A stretch of DNA of 64,000 nucleotides. Source: Bradyrhizobiaceae bacterium. GTDB lineage: Bacteria > Pseudomonadota > Alphaproteobacteria > Rhizobiales > Xanthobacteraceae. Below, piece by piece: positions 17,625 through 26,402 of this stretch (within the stretch, counting starts at the first letter, position 1; every line of letters begins with the position of its first letter). The notes under the pieces were generated by a model, which was given only the letters and a program-made list of their open reading frames with translations, was not told the origin of the DNA and made no database searches. The translations under genes were made by a program, and so were the position numbers. Location: positions 62,001 to 126,000 of the forward strand of contig JADYXZ010000021.1 in assembly GCA_020853885.1 (NCBI GenBank), written 5' to 3'.

Positions 17625-18527
17625 ATGCCGGACGCGCCGACGAACCCGCACGGACTCGGGATCGACCATTTGCTGTTCCTCGTTGAAAGCCTGGATCGGG
17701 CCGCTTCGGACATGCAGCGGCTCGGTTTCACGGTGACGCCGCGCGGCACCCACAGCGAACATCTCGGCACGGCAAATCACACGATTGTCTTTGAGCAGGA
17801 TTATCTGGAGCTCATCGCCGTCCTCACGCCCACCCCGCACAACGAGATTCATCGCGACAATCTGCGTCGCGGCGAGGGTTGCCATACTGCCGCCATCACG
17901 ACGGATTCGGTTGACGGCACGAGAGTCGCGCTCGCCGCGGCGGGAATCGTGACCGCCGAGCCCGTCGCCTTCTCGCGTCCCGTCAAGCTTCCCGATGGAC
18001 AGGTGAGCGAGGCTGCGTTCGAAGTCGTCCGTCCTTTGCGTGACGCCCTGCCGAACGGATTCATGTTCTTCTGCAATCACCGCACACCCCGGACGGTATG
18101 GGTTCGGGAATGGATGAAGCACAAGAACACAGCGCGGCGCATCGCGGCTGTCGTGATCGAGAGCGCCGAGCCGCTGAAGACCGCCGCCATCTACCGCCCA
18201 CTGTTCGCCAACGGACGTCAGCGGGAAGTGACCGGAGGCGTGCGTCTTGCGACAGGAAAGGCCGATCTCGAGTTCATGAGTGCTGACAGCATCCGCGCGC
18301 GTTATGGGAAGGCCAGCGTTGCAAACGCGGGCAGCCCGTTCTTCAAGGTCGTGCGCATCGGTGTCGACGACATCGCGGAGACCCGTTCGATCCTGCAACG
18401 CAACTCGGTGCCCTTCACCGAGGGCGATGCCGGATCGCTGGAAGTTTCTCCGATTCATGCCTGCGGCACGGTTATGGAATTCGTCGAAGAAGAAGAGCAA
18501 AACCGAGAGGCGCAGCTGGGAGGATGA
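17625..18527 (+). CDS. VOC-superfamily protein (glyoxalase-like)
   Basis: 300 residues with two VOC-type halves. N-terminal half: GIDHLLFLVESLDRAASDMQ, GFTVTPRGTHSEHLGTANHT, FEQDYLELIAV, where the two His and Glu are possible metal ligands; the second half begins about residue 160. The arrangement resembles the glyoxalase-like group (PF13468 type). VOC enzymes include dioxygenases, isomerases and glutathione transferases; the reaction is unknown here. Transcribed away from gntR across the shared palindrome, its stop overlapping the Rid gene start region, so it belongs to the same regulon as the FAH/Dpp genes. Confidence 0.8.
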   Translation: MPDAPTNPHGLGIDHLLFLVESLDRAASDMQRLGFTVTPRGTHSEHLGTANHTIVFEQDYLELIAVLTPTPHNEIHRDNLRRGEGCHTAAITTDSVDGTRVALAAAGIVTAEPVAFSRPVKLPDGQVSEAAFEVVRPLRDALPNGFMFFCNHRTPRTVWVREWMKHKNTARRIAAVVIESAEPLKTAAIYRPLFANGRQREVTGGVRLATGKADLEFMSADSIRARYGKASVANAGSPFFKVVRIGVDDIAETRSILQRNSVPFTEGDAGSLEVSPIHACGTVMEFVEEEEQNREAQLGG

Positions 18528-18532
18528 GCCGC

Positions 18533-18946
18533 ATGAACATTGTGGAGGGAAAGCGCCGCCGTGTGACGGTCCCATGGATCAAGGAACCGGAACCTGGCCT
18601 CTGGTCGAACTGCTTCGTCATCGGAAACATGGTCGTCATCGCCGGCATGGTCGGGCGCGATGCCGACGGGAACATCGCGGGCCCGGGAGATCCCTACAAG
18701 CAATCGATCGCGCTTTTTGAGCGAATGCGGGCCTTCGTGGAGGCCGCAGGCGGCACGATGGCCGATATCGTCAAACTCAACGCGTTTCTTGCCGACATCC
18801 GGCACCGGCCGGCTTTCATCGAGGCGAGACGGCAATTCTTCAGCGGAGATTTTCCACCCTGTGTCGTAGTCGGCAATGTCGCCTTCGCGCAGCCGGAATA
18901 CCTCGTTGAAGTGGAGGCGATGGCCATCATCGGATCCGGCAGCTGA
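18533..18946 (+). CDS. Rid-family protein lacking the RidA catalytic arginine
   Basis: 137 residues. Rid (YjgF/YER057c) fold: MVVIAGMVGRDADGNIAGPG, MRAFVEAAGGTMADIVKLN and the C-terminal EYLVEVEAMAIIG. In true RidA the segment before it reads P-A-R-S and the Arg binds the carboxylate of 2-aminoacrylate; here the same place is P-P-C-V. Enamine/imine deaminase activity of the RidA kind is therefore unlikely, placing it in one of the Rid4-Rid7 groups often tied to catabolic operons. Start ATG 18533 has GGGAGG 9 nt upstream; ATG 18524 has no room for a ribosome site. Confidence 0.85.
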   Translation: MNIVEGKRRRVTVPWIKEPEPGLWSNCFVIGNMVVIAGMVGRDADGNIAGPGDPYKQSIALFERMRAFVEAAGGTMADIVKLNAFLADIRHRPAFIEARRQFFSGDFPPCVVVGNVAFAQPEYLVEVEAMAIIGSGS

Positions 18947-19027
18947 TCGAGAAGCACACGGGCGGCGGTAGACTGCCCATCGCGAAGACGGGACGACGGA
19001 CCGGGGCATGGCCTAGGCTAACAATGA

Positions 19028-19318
19028 CGTGCTGCGCATATTCATAAAGCGCCGATTGCCCATCTCGACCGCCAGCTCGCTGTCGAGCGAGCCCGTTACA
19101 ACATCCTCGTCAACGCGATCCAGCCTGGGCCTTTCCTGACCCGGATCACCACGCCGGAACTGCTCCCCTTATTCGAACGAGACTCACCGAGCCATCGCGT
19201 CGGCAAGACAGAGGAAATCGAAGGGCTTGCGCTCTTCTTTGCGTCGAGTGCATCGAGTTTCGTCACCGGCGCGCAGTATACGATCGACGGCGGACAATTG
19301 CTCGGCCGCGTCGATTGA
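19028..19318 (+). pseudogene. C-terminal remnant of a short-chain dehydrogenase/reductase
   Basis: An in-frame stretch without a start codon, preceded by a stop at 19025. It translates to KAPIAHLDRQLAVERARYN, ILVNAIQPGPFLTRI, HRVGKTEEIEGLALFFAS and SFVTGAQYTIDGGQLL, then stop. That is the SDR C-terminal third from the catalytic Lys (of YxxxK) through the final G-x-x-x-x-x-D-G-G. The Rossmann half and catalytic Ser/Tyr are missing. A dead gene fragment left by deletion. Confidence 0.75.
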
Positions 19319-19535
19319 CTGCTGTTATAAGCTGACCCCCGCTTCGATCATGTCGCGGTTATACAGAAGCCAATCGAGCGGCAACAACTTCGCAGTCTCT
19401 TGGCCGGCTCATAGCGCTGAACCCAACATTTCGATGTTGTGAGCTTCGGGCGAGCGCCGAGCGCTTTGGCGATAGGCGAAATCGCATCCCAGGCGTCAAC
19501 GACAACACGGCAAGCCGGATGGAAAGGTGGGGATA
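19319..19535. other. Gene-poor spacer between two pseudogenes
   Basis: Between the SDR remnant and the enolase-superfamily remnant. Only short open frames with no recognisable motif; no clear promoter or terminator seen. Confidence 0.4.
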
Positions 19536-20321
19536 TTATGGACGAGCCGGCAGATAGCATGGTCCCGGCACTGCAGGCAGGTCTTTGAGAACCGCCTCGT
19601 TAATTTCAAGTCCCAGTCCGTAGCCGGCAGGGGCTCCCATCCTCGCATCATTCAGTTTAATCGGATTCTTTGCGAGACTGTCACGGAAAGGATTGACGGG
19701 CGCGAGATCCGCCTCGTGCACGAGACCGTTTGGAATTGCGGCCAGCAGATGGAGATTTGCTGCAGCGCTTAACACGCTTTGGCTGGTATGCGGCGCGACC
19801 ATCACATGATAGGCGGCGGCCATATCGGCGATCTTCTTCGCCTCGGTAATGCCGCCCGCCTTAGTACAGTCGGCCTGGACAATGTCGATCACGCCCTCAC
19901 GGAACAATTCGCGAAAGGCCTGCTTCGTGAAGTGATTCTCGCCGGCAGCCAACGGCGTCGACGTATAGCGCCGCATGACCTTGTACCCGTCGATATTGTC
20001 CGGCGTGAACGGCTCCTCCAGCCACCACACGTTATACTTCTCGCAGTACCGCGCCACCGCCTGCGTATCGAGAATCGAGTAGCGGGTCGCGGCGTCGACG
20101 GCGATCTTCAACCCGTCGCCGAACACGTTGCGAATGTGTCCAACTCGTTCCGCATCGACCTTCACATCCTGCCCTACCCGCAGTTTGATCGCTGCTCGCA
20201 CGGCGCTTCCGAGCGTGATCGAGGCGGCGAGCCGCGCAAGTTCCACGTCGCCGCTTGTGGGACAATGCCCAATCAGTTGCGCCGCACACATCGTAATCGC
20301 AGGCGATGAACACGATTCCAA
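19536..20321 (-). pseudogene. Enolase-superfamily (mandelate racemase/MLE) enzyme, N-terminally truncated
   Basis: The open frame covers the catalytic barrel only: AIKLRVGQDVKVDAERV (K-x-R motif), IAVDAATRY (metal Asp), WWLEEPFTPDNIDG (metal Glu), PLAAGENHFTK (metal Glu), DIVQADCTKAGGITEAKKIA and VMVAPHTSQSVL (general base His). The capping domain of about 110-130 residues expected before it is absent, and the first about 45 residues do not match the family. Barrel catalytic residues are intact, but without the cap the enzyme is unlikely to work. Acid-sugar dehydratase or racemase ancestry is likely. Confidence 0.75.
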
Positions 20322-20462
20322 ACGTAAGACTGTTTTTGCTGTCGGTTCTCCGCGATCTCTTGTGTTGCTACCGCCTCACTAAAGAGGTATTTATTTTACC
20401 TATTTAAGCGCCCGCCATCGAAGAGGCGCGTATTGCCAGTTCGGGCAAGGGGAGGACTATCC

Positions 20463-21557
20463 ATGCAGCAATCGAGGCGCTCTTTTCTTCTCACCAGCGC
20501 CGCGGCAGCGGGCGCTGCCGCGACCATCTCGTCCGCGAGCCGGCTCTTCGCCGCCGAGGAAAGACTGCGGCTGACGATCGCGGCAAGCCATCCGATTACC
20601 GATCCGCCGGTTACGCCGCTTAAATCCGTGATCGTCGGGCGCACGAACGCAGAGCTTGAAAAGCTGAAAAGCAATTACCGCATCGACTGGACGGAGGCTT
20701 ACGGCGGCGCTCTCTACAACTTCCGCGAAACTCTGGAGGCGGTGTCGGGCGGAGTCACCGACATCGGTTGGATCGGCTCGATTTTCGTGCCAGCGCGATT
20801 GCCGCTGCAGAACATCATGTATGCGACGTTGTTCTCGACCAACAGTGTCCGTATGTCCGTCAACGTCATGAACGAGCTGAACGACAAGAACTCTTGGTTC
20901 CAGAAAGAATGGGCGGAGAACAAGGTCGTGTTCTTCGGCGCCTGCGTGGCGGACGGCTATCATCTCATGACGAAATTTCCGGTCAGCTCGCTCGCCGATT
21001 TCAAGGGCAAAAAGATCGTGGGCGCCGCGGCGGTCGCGCCGTGGATCGAGGCGCTCGGTGCCGCGCCGGTCGGCGGCGCGCTGCCGACATTCTATTCCCA
21101 GCTGCAGACCGGTGTCGCGGATGGCGCCGTCATCCACGCTACGGGGGCGTGGCCGCTGAAATTGCATGAGGTTGTTCCGTATCTCACGCTCGTTGACACC
21201 GGCCCGGTGACATACGGTGGCGTGGGCATGAACGCCGCCTCGTTTGCGAAGATGCCACCGGACGTTCAGAAGGTGCTTCGGCAGCTGGGCCGCGCCTATA
21301 GCGAAGAGAATGTCCGCCTCGTCGAAGAAGGATACGAGACCGCTATCAAGGGCATGACCGCAGCAGGGGCGAAGATTACGAAGATGCCGGAATCCGACCG
21401 AAAAAAGTGGGCTGCCAGCGCGCCCCCCATGGGCAAGCTGTGGGTCAACGACAATGAAAAGCGGGGCATTCCGGCGCGGGAAATCCTAACGGATTTCATG
21501 AATACGGTGCGCGCCCACGGCGGCAAGCCACTGCGCGATTGGGACAAGGAAACTTGA
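20463..21557 (+). CDS. dctP: TRAP transporter substrate-binding protein (DctP family)
   Basis: 364 residues. Tat-like signal QQSRRSFLLTSAAAAGAAAT, mature part from about residue 38. DctP features: LRLTIAASHPITDPP, EAVSGGVTDIGWIGS, SLADFKGKKIVG, GGALPTFYSQLQTGVADG and HEVVPYLTLVDTGP. GGGGAGGA lies 6 nt before the ATG. Periplasmic, binds an organic acid-type ligand for the DctQM permease encoded next. Ligand unknown; the neighbouring dead enolase-superfamily enzyme hints at sugar acids (inference). Confidence 0.94.
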   Translation: MQQSRRSFLLTSAAAAGAAATISSASRLFAAEERLRLTIAASHPITDPPVTPLKSVIVGRTNAELEKLKSNYRIDWTEAYGGALYNFRETLEAVSGGVTDIGWIGSIFVPARLPLQNIMYATLFSTNSVRMSVNVMNELNDKNSWFQKEWAENKVVFFGACVADGYHLMTKFPVSSLADFKGKKIVGAAAVAPWIEALGAAPVGGALPTFYSQLQTGVADGAVIHATGAWPLKLHEVVPYLTLVDTGPVTYGGVGMNAASFAKMPPDVQKVLRQLGRAYSEENVRLVEEGYETAIKGMTAAGAKITKMPESDRKKWAASAPPMGKLWVNDNEKRGIPAREILTDFMNTVRAHGGKPLRDWDKET

Positions 21558-21638
21558 GCATGCCCGAGGGCTCGATAGCGCGAAGCGGCGTGTGGTGGCG
21601 TGTCGGATTTGGGATGAAGCGTCCGCACGAGCCCGCAC

Positions 21639-23606
21639 GTGCATGACAATCCCGGCCTGACGACGGGCTTCCGTGGAGCGGCGAGCCGCGCCGGCAACCG
21701 GCTGATACGGAGCTATCGCGCCGTCCCGCTCGTGCTGTCCGCGGTCGCCTCGTTCAGCATCATTCTCATGATGCTGATGATCTGCGCCGACATCGGCTTG
21801 CGGTTTGTGTTCAACGCGCCAATTGCCGGCGTGAATGAGACCGTTTCGATGCTCATCGTTGTCTGCGTGTTTCTGCAACTCGGTGTGACGATCAGCAGCG
21901 GGCGTATGATCCGTGCGGATCTGGTCATCCAGATCTGGAAACGGAAGCGGCCCGCCCTTGCCTCGGTCGCTGACGCATCCTTCTTCGCACTGGCGGCGCT
22001 CATGCTGGCCATCGCCCTGCGCTGGCTGTGGAACGATTTCCTGTTCTCCTATCAGACGAACGAATTCGCGGGCGCGGTAGGCGCCTATCAGATCGCCACC
22101 TGGCCGTTCAAGCTCGCTACCGTGATCGGTTGCGTTGTCGCAATGATCGAGTCCCTTCGCGTCGTAGCGATGAGGCTTTCCGAGCTGCACTGGGATGCGC
22201 CCGCAACGGCGGAGTCCGCACCCCTGCGGCGCGACCTCTTGCACGTCGGCGGCTTCTTCGTCGCGGTCGCGGTCGCCGCGTTCCTGGCCGCCAGTTACGC
22301 CACGACGCCAATCCTGGTGGGCATATTCATGATCGCGGCGCTCCTGGCGGGCGTCATCATCGGCGTGCCGATCGCATTCGCGCTGCTCGTCTTGTCTTTC
22401 GTCGGGATGTGGCTGACCCGCGGCAGCTTTGCCGTCGCGGAGAATTCTCTTGGTACGACCTTCAGCAACGCCATCGCTTCATACGAGTTCGCGGTGGTAC
22501 CGCTCTACGTCATCATGGGGCTCGTGCTCGACAAGGCGGACGTCGGCCGCGACGCCTTTCAGGTATGCAGCGCGGTTCTGCGCAAGGTGCACGGGGCGCT
22601 TGGCGTGGCGACGGTGGCCGCCAACGCTGTGTTCGCGTCAGTGACGGGAACCTCCATCGCTTCGGCCTCGATCTTCAGCCGGATCGCAGTGATCCCGATG
22701 ATGGAGAATGGCTACACCAAGCGGTTCTCCGTGGGTGTGGTGGCTGGAAGCTCGGTGCTCGGCATGCTGATCCCGCCCAGCATCCTGATGATTATTTACG
22801 GCCTGATCGCCGAAGTCTCCATCGGCAAGCTGTTCATCGCTGGCATCGTCCCGGGATTGCTGCTCGCGTTTGCCTTTTCACTCCTCTGCATCGGGCTTGC
22901 CGTCTACTTCCCCGGCTTCGTCGGAACCCCGAAAGAGCCGGAGCCGGGAGACTTGGCCCCGACGACGGTCGGCCTGAAGCTTCTGCCCGTCGTCGCCATC
23001 GTGCTCGTGGTCATGGGAGGCATCTATACCGGCGTCTTCACACCGACGGAGGCGGGAGCTGTCGGCGCGCTCGCCTCCTTCGTAGTCGCCGCCGCACGCC
23101 GCAAGCTCACGTATCGGGTGATCAGGGAGGTCATCGTCGACACCGCGTACATCACTGCGGCTATCCTGTTCGTGATCATCACCGCTAACTACTACGGCCG
23201 CATGCTGACCTCGAGCACGGTCCCCTTCAGCATGGTATCTGCGGTCAGCGCGCTCGATGTCGGCATGTGGCAGTTTCTTCTGCTCTATCTGCTCATCGTT
23301 CTTCTGCTCGGCATGCTCCTTGATGCGATCTCGATCATGCTGGTCGCGCTGCCGCTTGCGCTTCCTATTATGGCGGTGATGAACGCCGATCTCATTTGGT
23401 TCGGCATCGTTTCGATCATCGCGGTCGAGATCGGTCTGCTGACGCCGCCATTCGGCCTTGCTGTTTTCGTCATCAAGGGCTCGTTCGAGCCTGACTTCGT
23501 CTCCCTCAAAGACATCTTTATCGGAGCGTCACCCTTCGTCGCTGTTATGCTGATCGTCACCCTGTTGTTGATGGCGGTCCCGCAGATCAGCCTGCTGCTT
23601 CTGTGA
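21639..23606 (+). CDS. TRAP transporter fused small-large permease (DctQM)
   Basis: 655 residues. An N-terminal DctQ part of four helices (about 20-165: FSIILMMLMICADIGLRFVF, NAPIAGVNETVSMLIVVCVF) is followed by a linker and a DctM part with about 12 helices (GVPIAFALLVLSFVGMWLT, AVFASVTGTSIASASIFSRI, VVAGSSVLGMLIPPSILMII, FTPTEAGAVGALASF, IGLLTPPFGLAVFVIKG). Fusion of Q and M is known in this family. GTG start at 21639; the ribosome site is weak. Works with the upstream binding protein, driven by a Na+ gradient. Confidence 0.93.
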   Translation: MHDNPGLTTGFRGAASRAGNRLIRSYRAVPLVLSAVASFSIILMMLMICADIGLRFVFNAPIAGVNETVSMLIVVCVFLQLGVTISSGRMIRADLVIQIWKRKRPALASVADASFFALAALMLAIALRWLWNDFLFSYQTNEFAGAVGAYQIATWPFKLATVIGCVVAMIESLRVVAMRLSELHWDAPATAESAPLRRDLLHVGGFFVAVAVAAFLAASYATTPILVGIFMIAALLAGVIIGVPIAFALLVLSFVGMWLTRGSFAVAENSLGTTFSNAIASYEFAVVPLYVIMGLVLDKADVGRDAFQVCSAVLRKVHGALGVATVAANAVFASVTGTSIASASIFSRIAVIPMMENGYTKRFSVGVVAGSSVLGMLIPPSILMIIYGLIAEVSIGKLFIAGIVPGLLLAFAFSLLCIGLAVYFPGFVGTPKEPEPGDLAPTTVGLKLLPVVAIVLVVMGGIYTGVFTPTEAGAVGALASFVVAAARRKLTYRVIREVIVDTAYITAAILFVIITANYYGRMLTSSTVPFSMVSAVSALDVGMWQFLLLYLLIVLLLGMLLDAISIMLVALPLALPIMAVMNADLIWFGIVSIIAVEIGLLTPPFGLAVFVIKGSFEPDFVSLKDIFIGASPFVAVMLIVTLLLMAVPQISLLLL

Positions 23607-23640
23607 GGACCACTTTCCATCCGAGCAAAAAAGGAGAGCC

Positions 23641-24048
23641 ATGATGACAAGCCCGCGCTTCCTGAACCCCGAGACGATCGCGAAGCCGTTCGGCTACACG
23701 CACGTAATTGAAACAGGTCCGGGCACGGTCATCTATATTTCCGGGCAGCTCGGCCTCGATCTGAACGGCAAGCTCGTCGGTGGACCCGGCGATTTCAAAG
23801 CTCAGGCCACACAGACGTTTGTGAACATGAAGGCGGCGCTCGCCGCCGTGGGCGCCGACTTCCAGCACATCGTCAAGCTGAACAACTATCTCACCAGCAT
23901 GGAGTATCTTCCGATCTTCCGCGACGTGCGGGACAGCTTCGTGAACGTCGCAGCGCCGCCGGCAAGTACGACCGTGGCGATCTCCCAGCTCGCAATCAAG
24001 GAGGCGCTGTTCGAGATGGAAGCGATTGCTGTCCTGCCACCGCGCTGA
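23641..24048 (+). CDS. Rid-family protein, second copy, also lacking the catalytic arginine
   Basis: 135 residues. IYISGQLGLDLNGKLVGGPG, TFVNMKAALAAVGADFQHIV and ALFEMEAIAVLPP are Rid-fold landmarks. At the RidA P-A-R-S position it reads P-A-S-T, so the 2-iminobutanoate-binding Arg is a Ser. AAGGAG lies 4-5 nt before the first of two adjacent ATGs. 34 bp after the TRAP permease, so probably in the same operon. It is not a close duplicate of the protein at 18533. Confidence 0.88.
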   Translation: MMTSPRFLNPETIAKPFGYTHVIETGPGTVIYISGQLGLDLNGKLVGGPGDFKAQATQTFVNMKAALAAVGADFQHIVKLNNYLTSMEYLPIFRDVRDSFVNVAAPPASTTVAISQLAIKEALFEMEAIAVLPPR

Positions 24049-24081
24049 CGGCCGCTCATCGAGCGCAAGGATGCTCACGGG

Positions 24082-25014
24082 ATGCGTGCGCTCCGGATTC
24101 ACCGCCACGGCGAGCCGCAGTTAGACATCGACGTCCCCGCGCCGTCGGCACGCGGGGACGACGCCGTTATCGATCTCGTCTATGCGGGCCTCAATCCCGT
24201 AGACGTCTTCATCATGCAAGGGACGATCGCACCCGACGCGCCCCTGCCCCGCGTCCTCGGGATCGATGGCTCGGGGCATCTGCAAGGCCGACCCGTGCTC
24301 GTGCACGGTGCCGGCGTCGGCGTGACCCGTGACGGAACGCTGGCCGAACAGGTGGCGGCGCCGCCGACGGCGATCGTGCCGATTCCCGACGGCGTTTCCT
24401 TAGAGGCGGCGACGGGATGCGGCAATGCGGGCGCGACCGCGATCCGGCTCTGCCAGCTCGCCGAACCAGTGGCTGGCGACCGCGCCCTCGTGCTGGCCGC
24501 GTCGGGCTCGGTGGGAGGGGCCATCTGCTCGCTCCTCAGCGCGGCGGGGGTCGAGGTCTGGGGGCAGACTCGCCGGGAGATAGCGGCGGCCTTCGTGCGC
24601 GAGGCGGGCGCCGCTCCGCTGATCGCGGAGACGCCCGAGGACCTCGCCGGCGCGCTCGCCGCTGAGCGGCTCAACATCCTGTTCGATCCGCTCGGCGGGA
24701 AATGGACCTCCGCAGCCATAGACATGTTGTCCCTCGACGCGCGCCACGTGGTCTATGGAACTATCACCGGCCAGATCATTGAGTTCAACCTGCGCAAATT
24801 CTATCGGCGCGGCGGCACGATGCGCAGCTATCGCGGAATCCTCGAGCCTCCCGAGCGGCTGCAGGAAGGTGTTGCGCTGGCGCTGGCGGCGCTCGCGGAG
24901 GGGCGCCTGCGAATCCCGGTTGGGCCGCACATACCGCTAACCCAGGCGGCGGACGGCTATGCGCTTCTCAGCACCAACCGCGTCGGCCGGATCGTCATCG
25001 AGATTGCCCGCTGA
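24082..25014 (+). CDS. MDR-superfamily NADPH:quinone reductase-like oxidoreductase
   Basis: 310 residues. GroES-like N-terminal domain (VYAGLNPVDVFIMQG, RVLGIDGSGHLQGRPVLVHG) and Rossmann domain with the nucleotide loop LVLAASGSVGGAICSLLS, LFDPLGGKWTSAAIDMLS, and RVGRIVIEIAR at the C-terminus. No zinc-ligand cluster, so the zinc-free quinone oxidoreductase/enoyl reductase branch is more likely than an alcohol dehydrogenase. 33 bp behind the Rid gene; last of the TRAP operon. Confidence 0.88.
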   Translation: MRALRIHRHGEPQLDIDVPAPSARGDDAVIDLVYAGLNPVDVFIMQGTIAPDAPLPRVLGIDGSGHLQGRPVLVHGAGVGVTRDGTLAEQVAAPPTAIVPIPDGVSLEAATGCGNAGATAIRLCQLAEPVAGDRALVLAASGSVGGAICSLLSAAGVEVWGQTRREIAAAFVREAGAAPLIAETPEDLAGALAAERLNILFDPLGGKWTSAAIDMLSLDARHVVYGTITGQIIEFNLRKFYRRGGTMRSYRGILEPPERLQEGVALALAALAEGRLRIPVGPHIPLTQAADGYALLSTNRVGRIVIEIAR

Positions 25015-25320
25015 GCGCGCAACCGATTATGCGGAGCTTCACAGCATTTTAATGAACAACATCGAGCAAATAAGCGCGTCTGCAGATGCCCCTGATGCGC
25101 TGTTCTCGAGTGAGGCCTGTTCGGGTCGACGAGATTTGTAGTGGCAAGTCGAAGTGTCGACCTCAAGAACCCGGAAAGTTCGCCGGATCGACACGTCACA
25201 CCCGCCGCAGACCTTCCATCGCCCCGCCAGCGCTTACAGCCTCCGCGGGCTTCGGCGGTGACAGCGCGATGCTGTCGCAATCGATGGAGAAAGAAATGTG
25301 GTCGGGAAACCGCACTGGCT
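25015..25320. other. Intergenic stretch without recognisable genes
   Basis: From the end of the MDR gene to repeat copy B. Open frames are short and no motif is seen in either strand. Confidence 0.5.
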
Positions 25321-25552
25321 GGCTGACGACGCAGTTGGTTGCCAACCGGTCTCTACGTACTTTCCCTGAAAACAGGGAAGAAAACAGCGAATTCCGAAGA
25401 AGCGCTGGCCTCCGGCGAGCCTTCGCGCCGGATTGCGCGCCAGAGTCAGCGGCTTGGTGGGAAATTCCCTGCTCTACCGAACAGCGAATTTTTGCTGACG
25501 GATCAGGGAATTTGGCCGTCGAACAGAGAAATTTCCTCATGCCTTTAGCGAT
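25321..25552. repeat. Dispersed repeat, long copy B
   Basis: About 230 bp that lines up end to end with copy C (35957-36188). Shared landmarks in order: GGCTGACGACG, TTGCCAACCGGTCTCT, TTTCCCTGAAA, GGGAAGAAAACAG, GAATTC, AAATTCCCTGCT, CCGAACAGCGAATTTT, CTGAC, GATCAGGGAATTTG, GAAATTT, CCT, AGCGAT. It carries several CCCTG/CAGGG pairs that could fold. No transposase is present. It looks like a non-autonomous or decayed mobile repeat. Confidence 0.75.
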
Positions 25553-25745
25553 TGAACCTCGTTCTACAAGATCTCCCCGAGCCTCGCTGACGCGCTCTTG
25601 ACGTTCGCATCGCCATTCGGTCGAGAAGTTCACGATGTCCTTGAGCGCGTCCTTGGTCACGCCCTGAGTAACAAGACAATGCGCGTTCGCAAATGGCCAA
25701 AACATGCAGTTTCCATCCGCCGCACATGGGCCAGCAAGAAGTACG
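25553..25745. other. Possible coding remnant abutting repeat copy B
   Basis: Minus-strand frame from 25705 reads FANAHCLVTQGVTKDALKDI, then VNFSTEWRCERQERVSEARG before entering the repeat. It looks like a protein fragment but I cannot assign it to a family; no functional gene is claimed. Confidence 0.3.
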
Positions 25746-26402
25746 TCAGGTCATCCGCTCGACGACGCTTCGGTTTCGGATTGCAAACTGCAGCAGGCTG
25801 TTGGACCCCTTGAGCTCGAGTTTCGAGCTGATGTTCTGTCGGTGGGTATGGACGGTACGCTCTCCGATCCCCAGTGCATTGGCGATATCGCGGCTGGTCA
25901 TGGACTGCGCAACGAGCCGCAGAACCTTCTTCTCGGCGCCCGTCAGGCTTGAGATGAGTTCCTGCGCCTTGCTGTCGGAATGGCTGCCAAAACCCGGCGG
26001 CGCCTCGCCACGACCCGCCGAACTGCTCAAAAAGAAACTTGTTCCTCCGCCGTCCAGTGCCTTCAGGAGTTCGGCGTCGGCATCTTCCTTGGCTACAAAC
26101 GCGCTTGCTCCGATCTCCATTGCCTGTTGCACGAAATCCTTTCCAGAATACATGGACACGACAATGGTCCGGCATCGGGGCAGATTCCGTCGCGCCCATT
26201 CCACCACTGCGAAGCCGTTCCTCCTCGGCATGTTGAGATCGACGATCATGATATCGGGCTTTAGGAGTTCCGCCTGGGCGACGCAGGTCTCGCCGTCGTT
26301 GACCTCGCCGATGACATCGTAGACGCGGCTCTCTTCGATCACCTTCCGCAATCCACTGCGAAAGATCGGATGGTCGTCGGCGATCAGCACCGATTTTTTC
26401 AC
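25746..26402 (-). CDS. NarL/FixJ-type response regulator
   Basis: 218 residues. Receiver domain (about 3-120): LIADDHPIFRSGLRKVIEES, phospho-acceptor Asp in DIMIVDLNMPRRNG, VSMYSGKDF and FVAKEDAD. C-terminal LuxR helix-turn-helix (about 145-205): LTGAEKKVLRLVAQSMTSRD, GIGERTVHTHRQNISSKL. GTG start overlaps the kinase stop as GTGA, so it is the partner of the upstream histidine kinase. DNA-binding transcription regulator; targets unknown. Confidence 0.95.
   Translation of the reverse strand: MKKSVLIADDHPIFRSGLRKVIEESRVYDVIGEVNDGETCVAQAELLKPDIMIVDLNMPRRNGFAVVEWARRNLPRCRTIVVSMYSGKDFVQQAMEIGASAFVAKEDADAELLKALDGGGTSFFLSSSAGRGEAPPGFGSHSDSKAQELISSLTGAEKKVLRLVAQSMTSRDIANALGIGERTVHTHRQNISSKLELKGSNSLLQFAIRNRSVVERMT

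Noticed and set aside
19348-19560. 70-codon minus-strand frame between two pseudogenes
   Set aside because: No family resemblance or ribosome site; treated as spacer.
21561-21644. 28-codon frame between the TRAP binding protein and permease genes
   Set aside because: No Shine-Dalgarno and no recognisable sequence; probably chance.
25196-25705. 169-codon minus-strand frame reading through repeat copy B
   Set aside because: Most of it is repeat sequence; only its first about 40 codons look protein-like, noted as a possible remnant.
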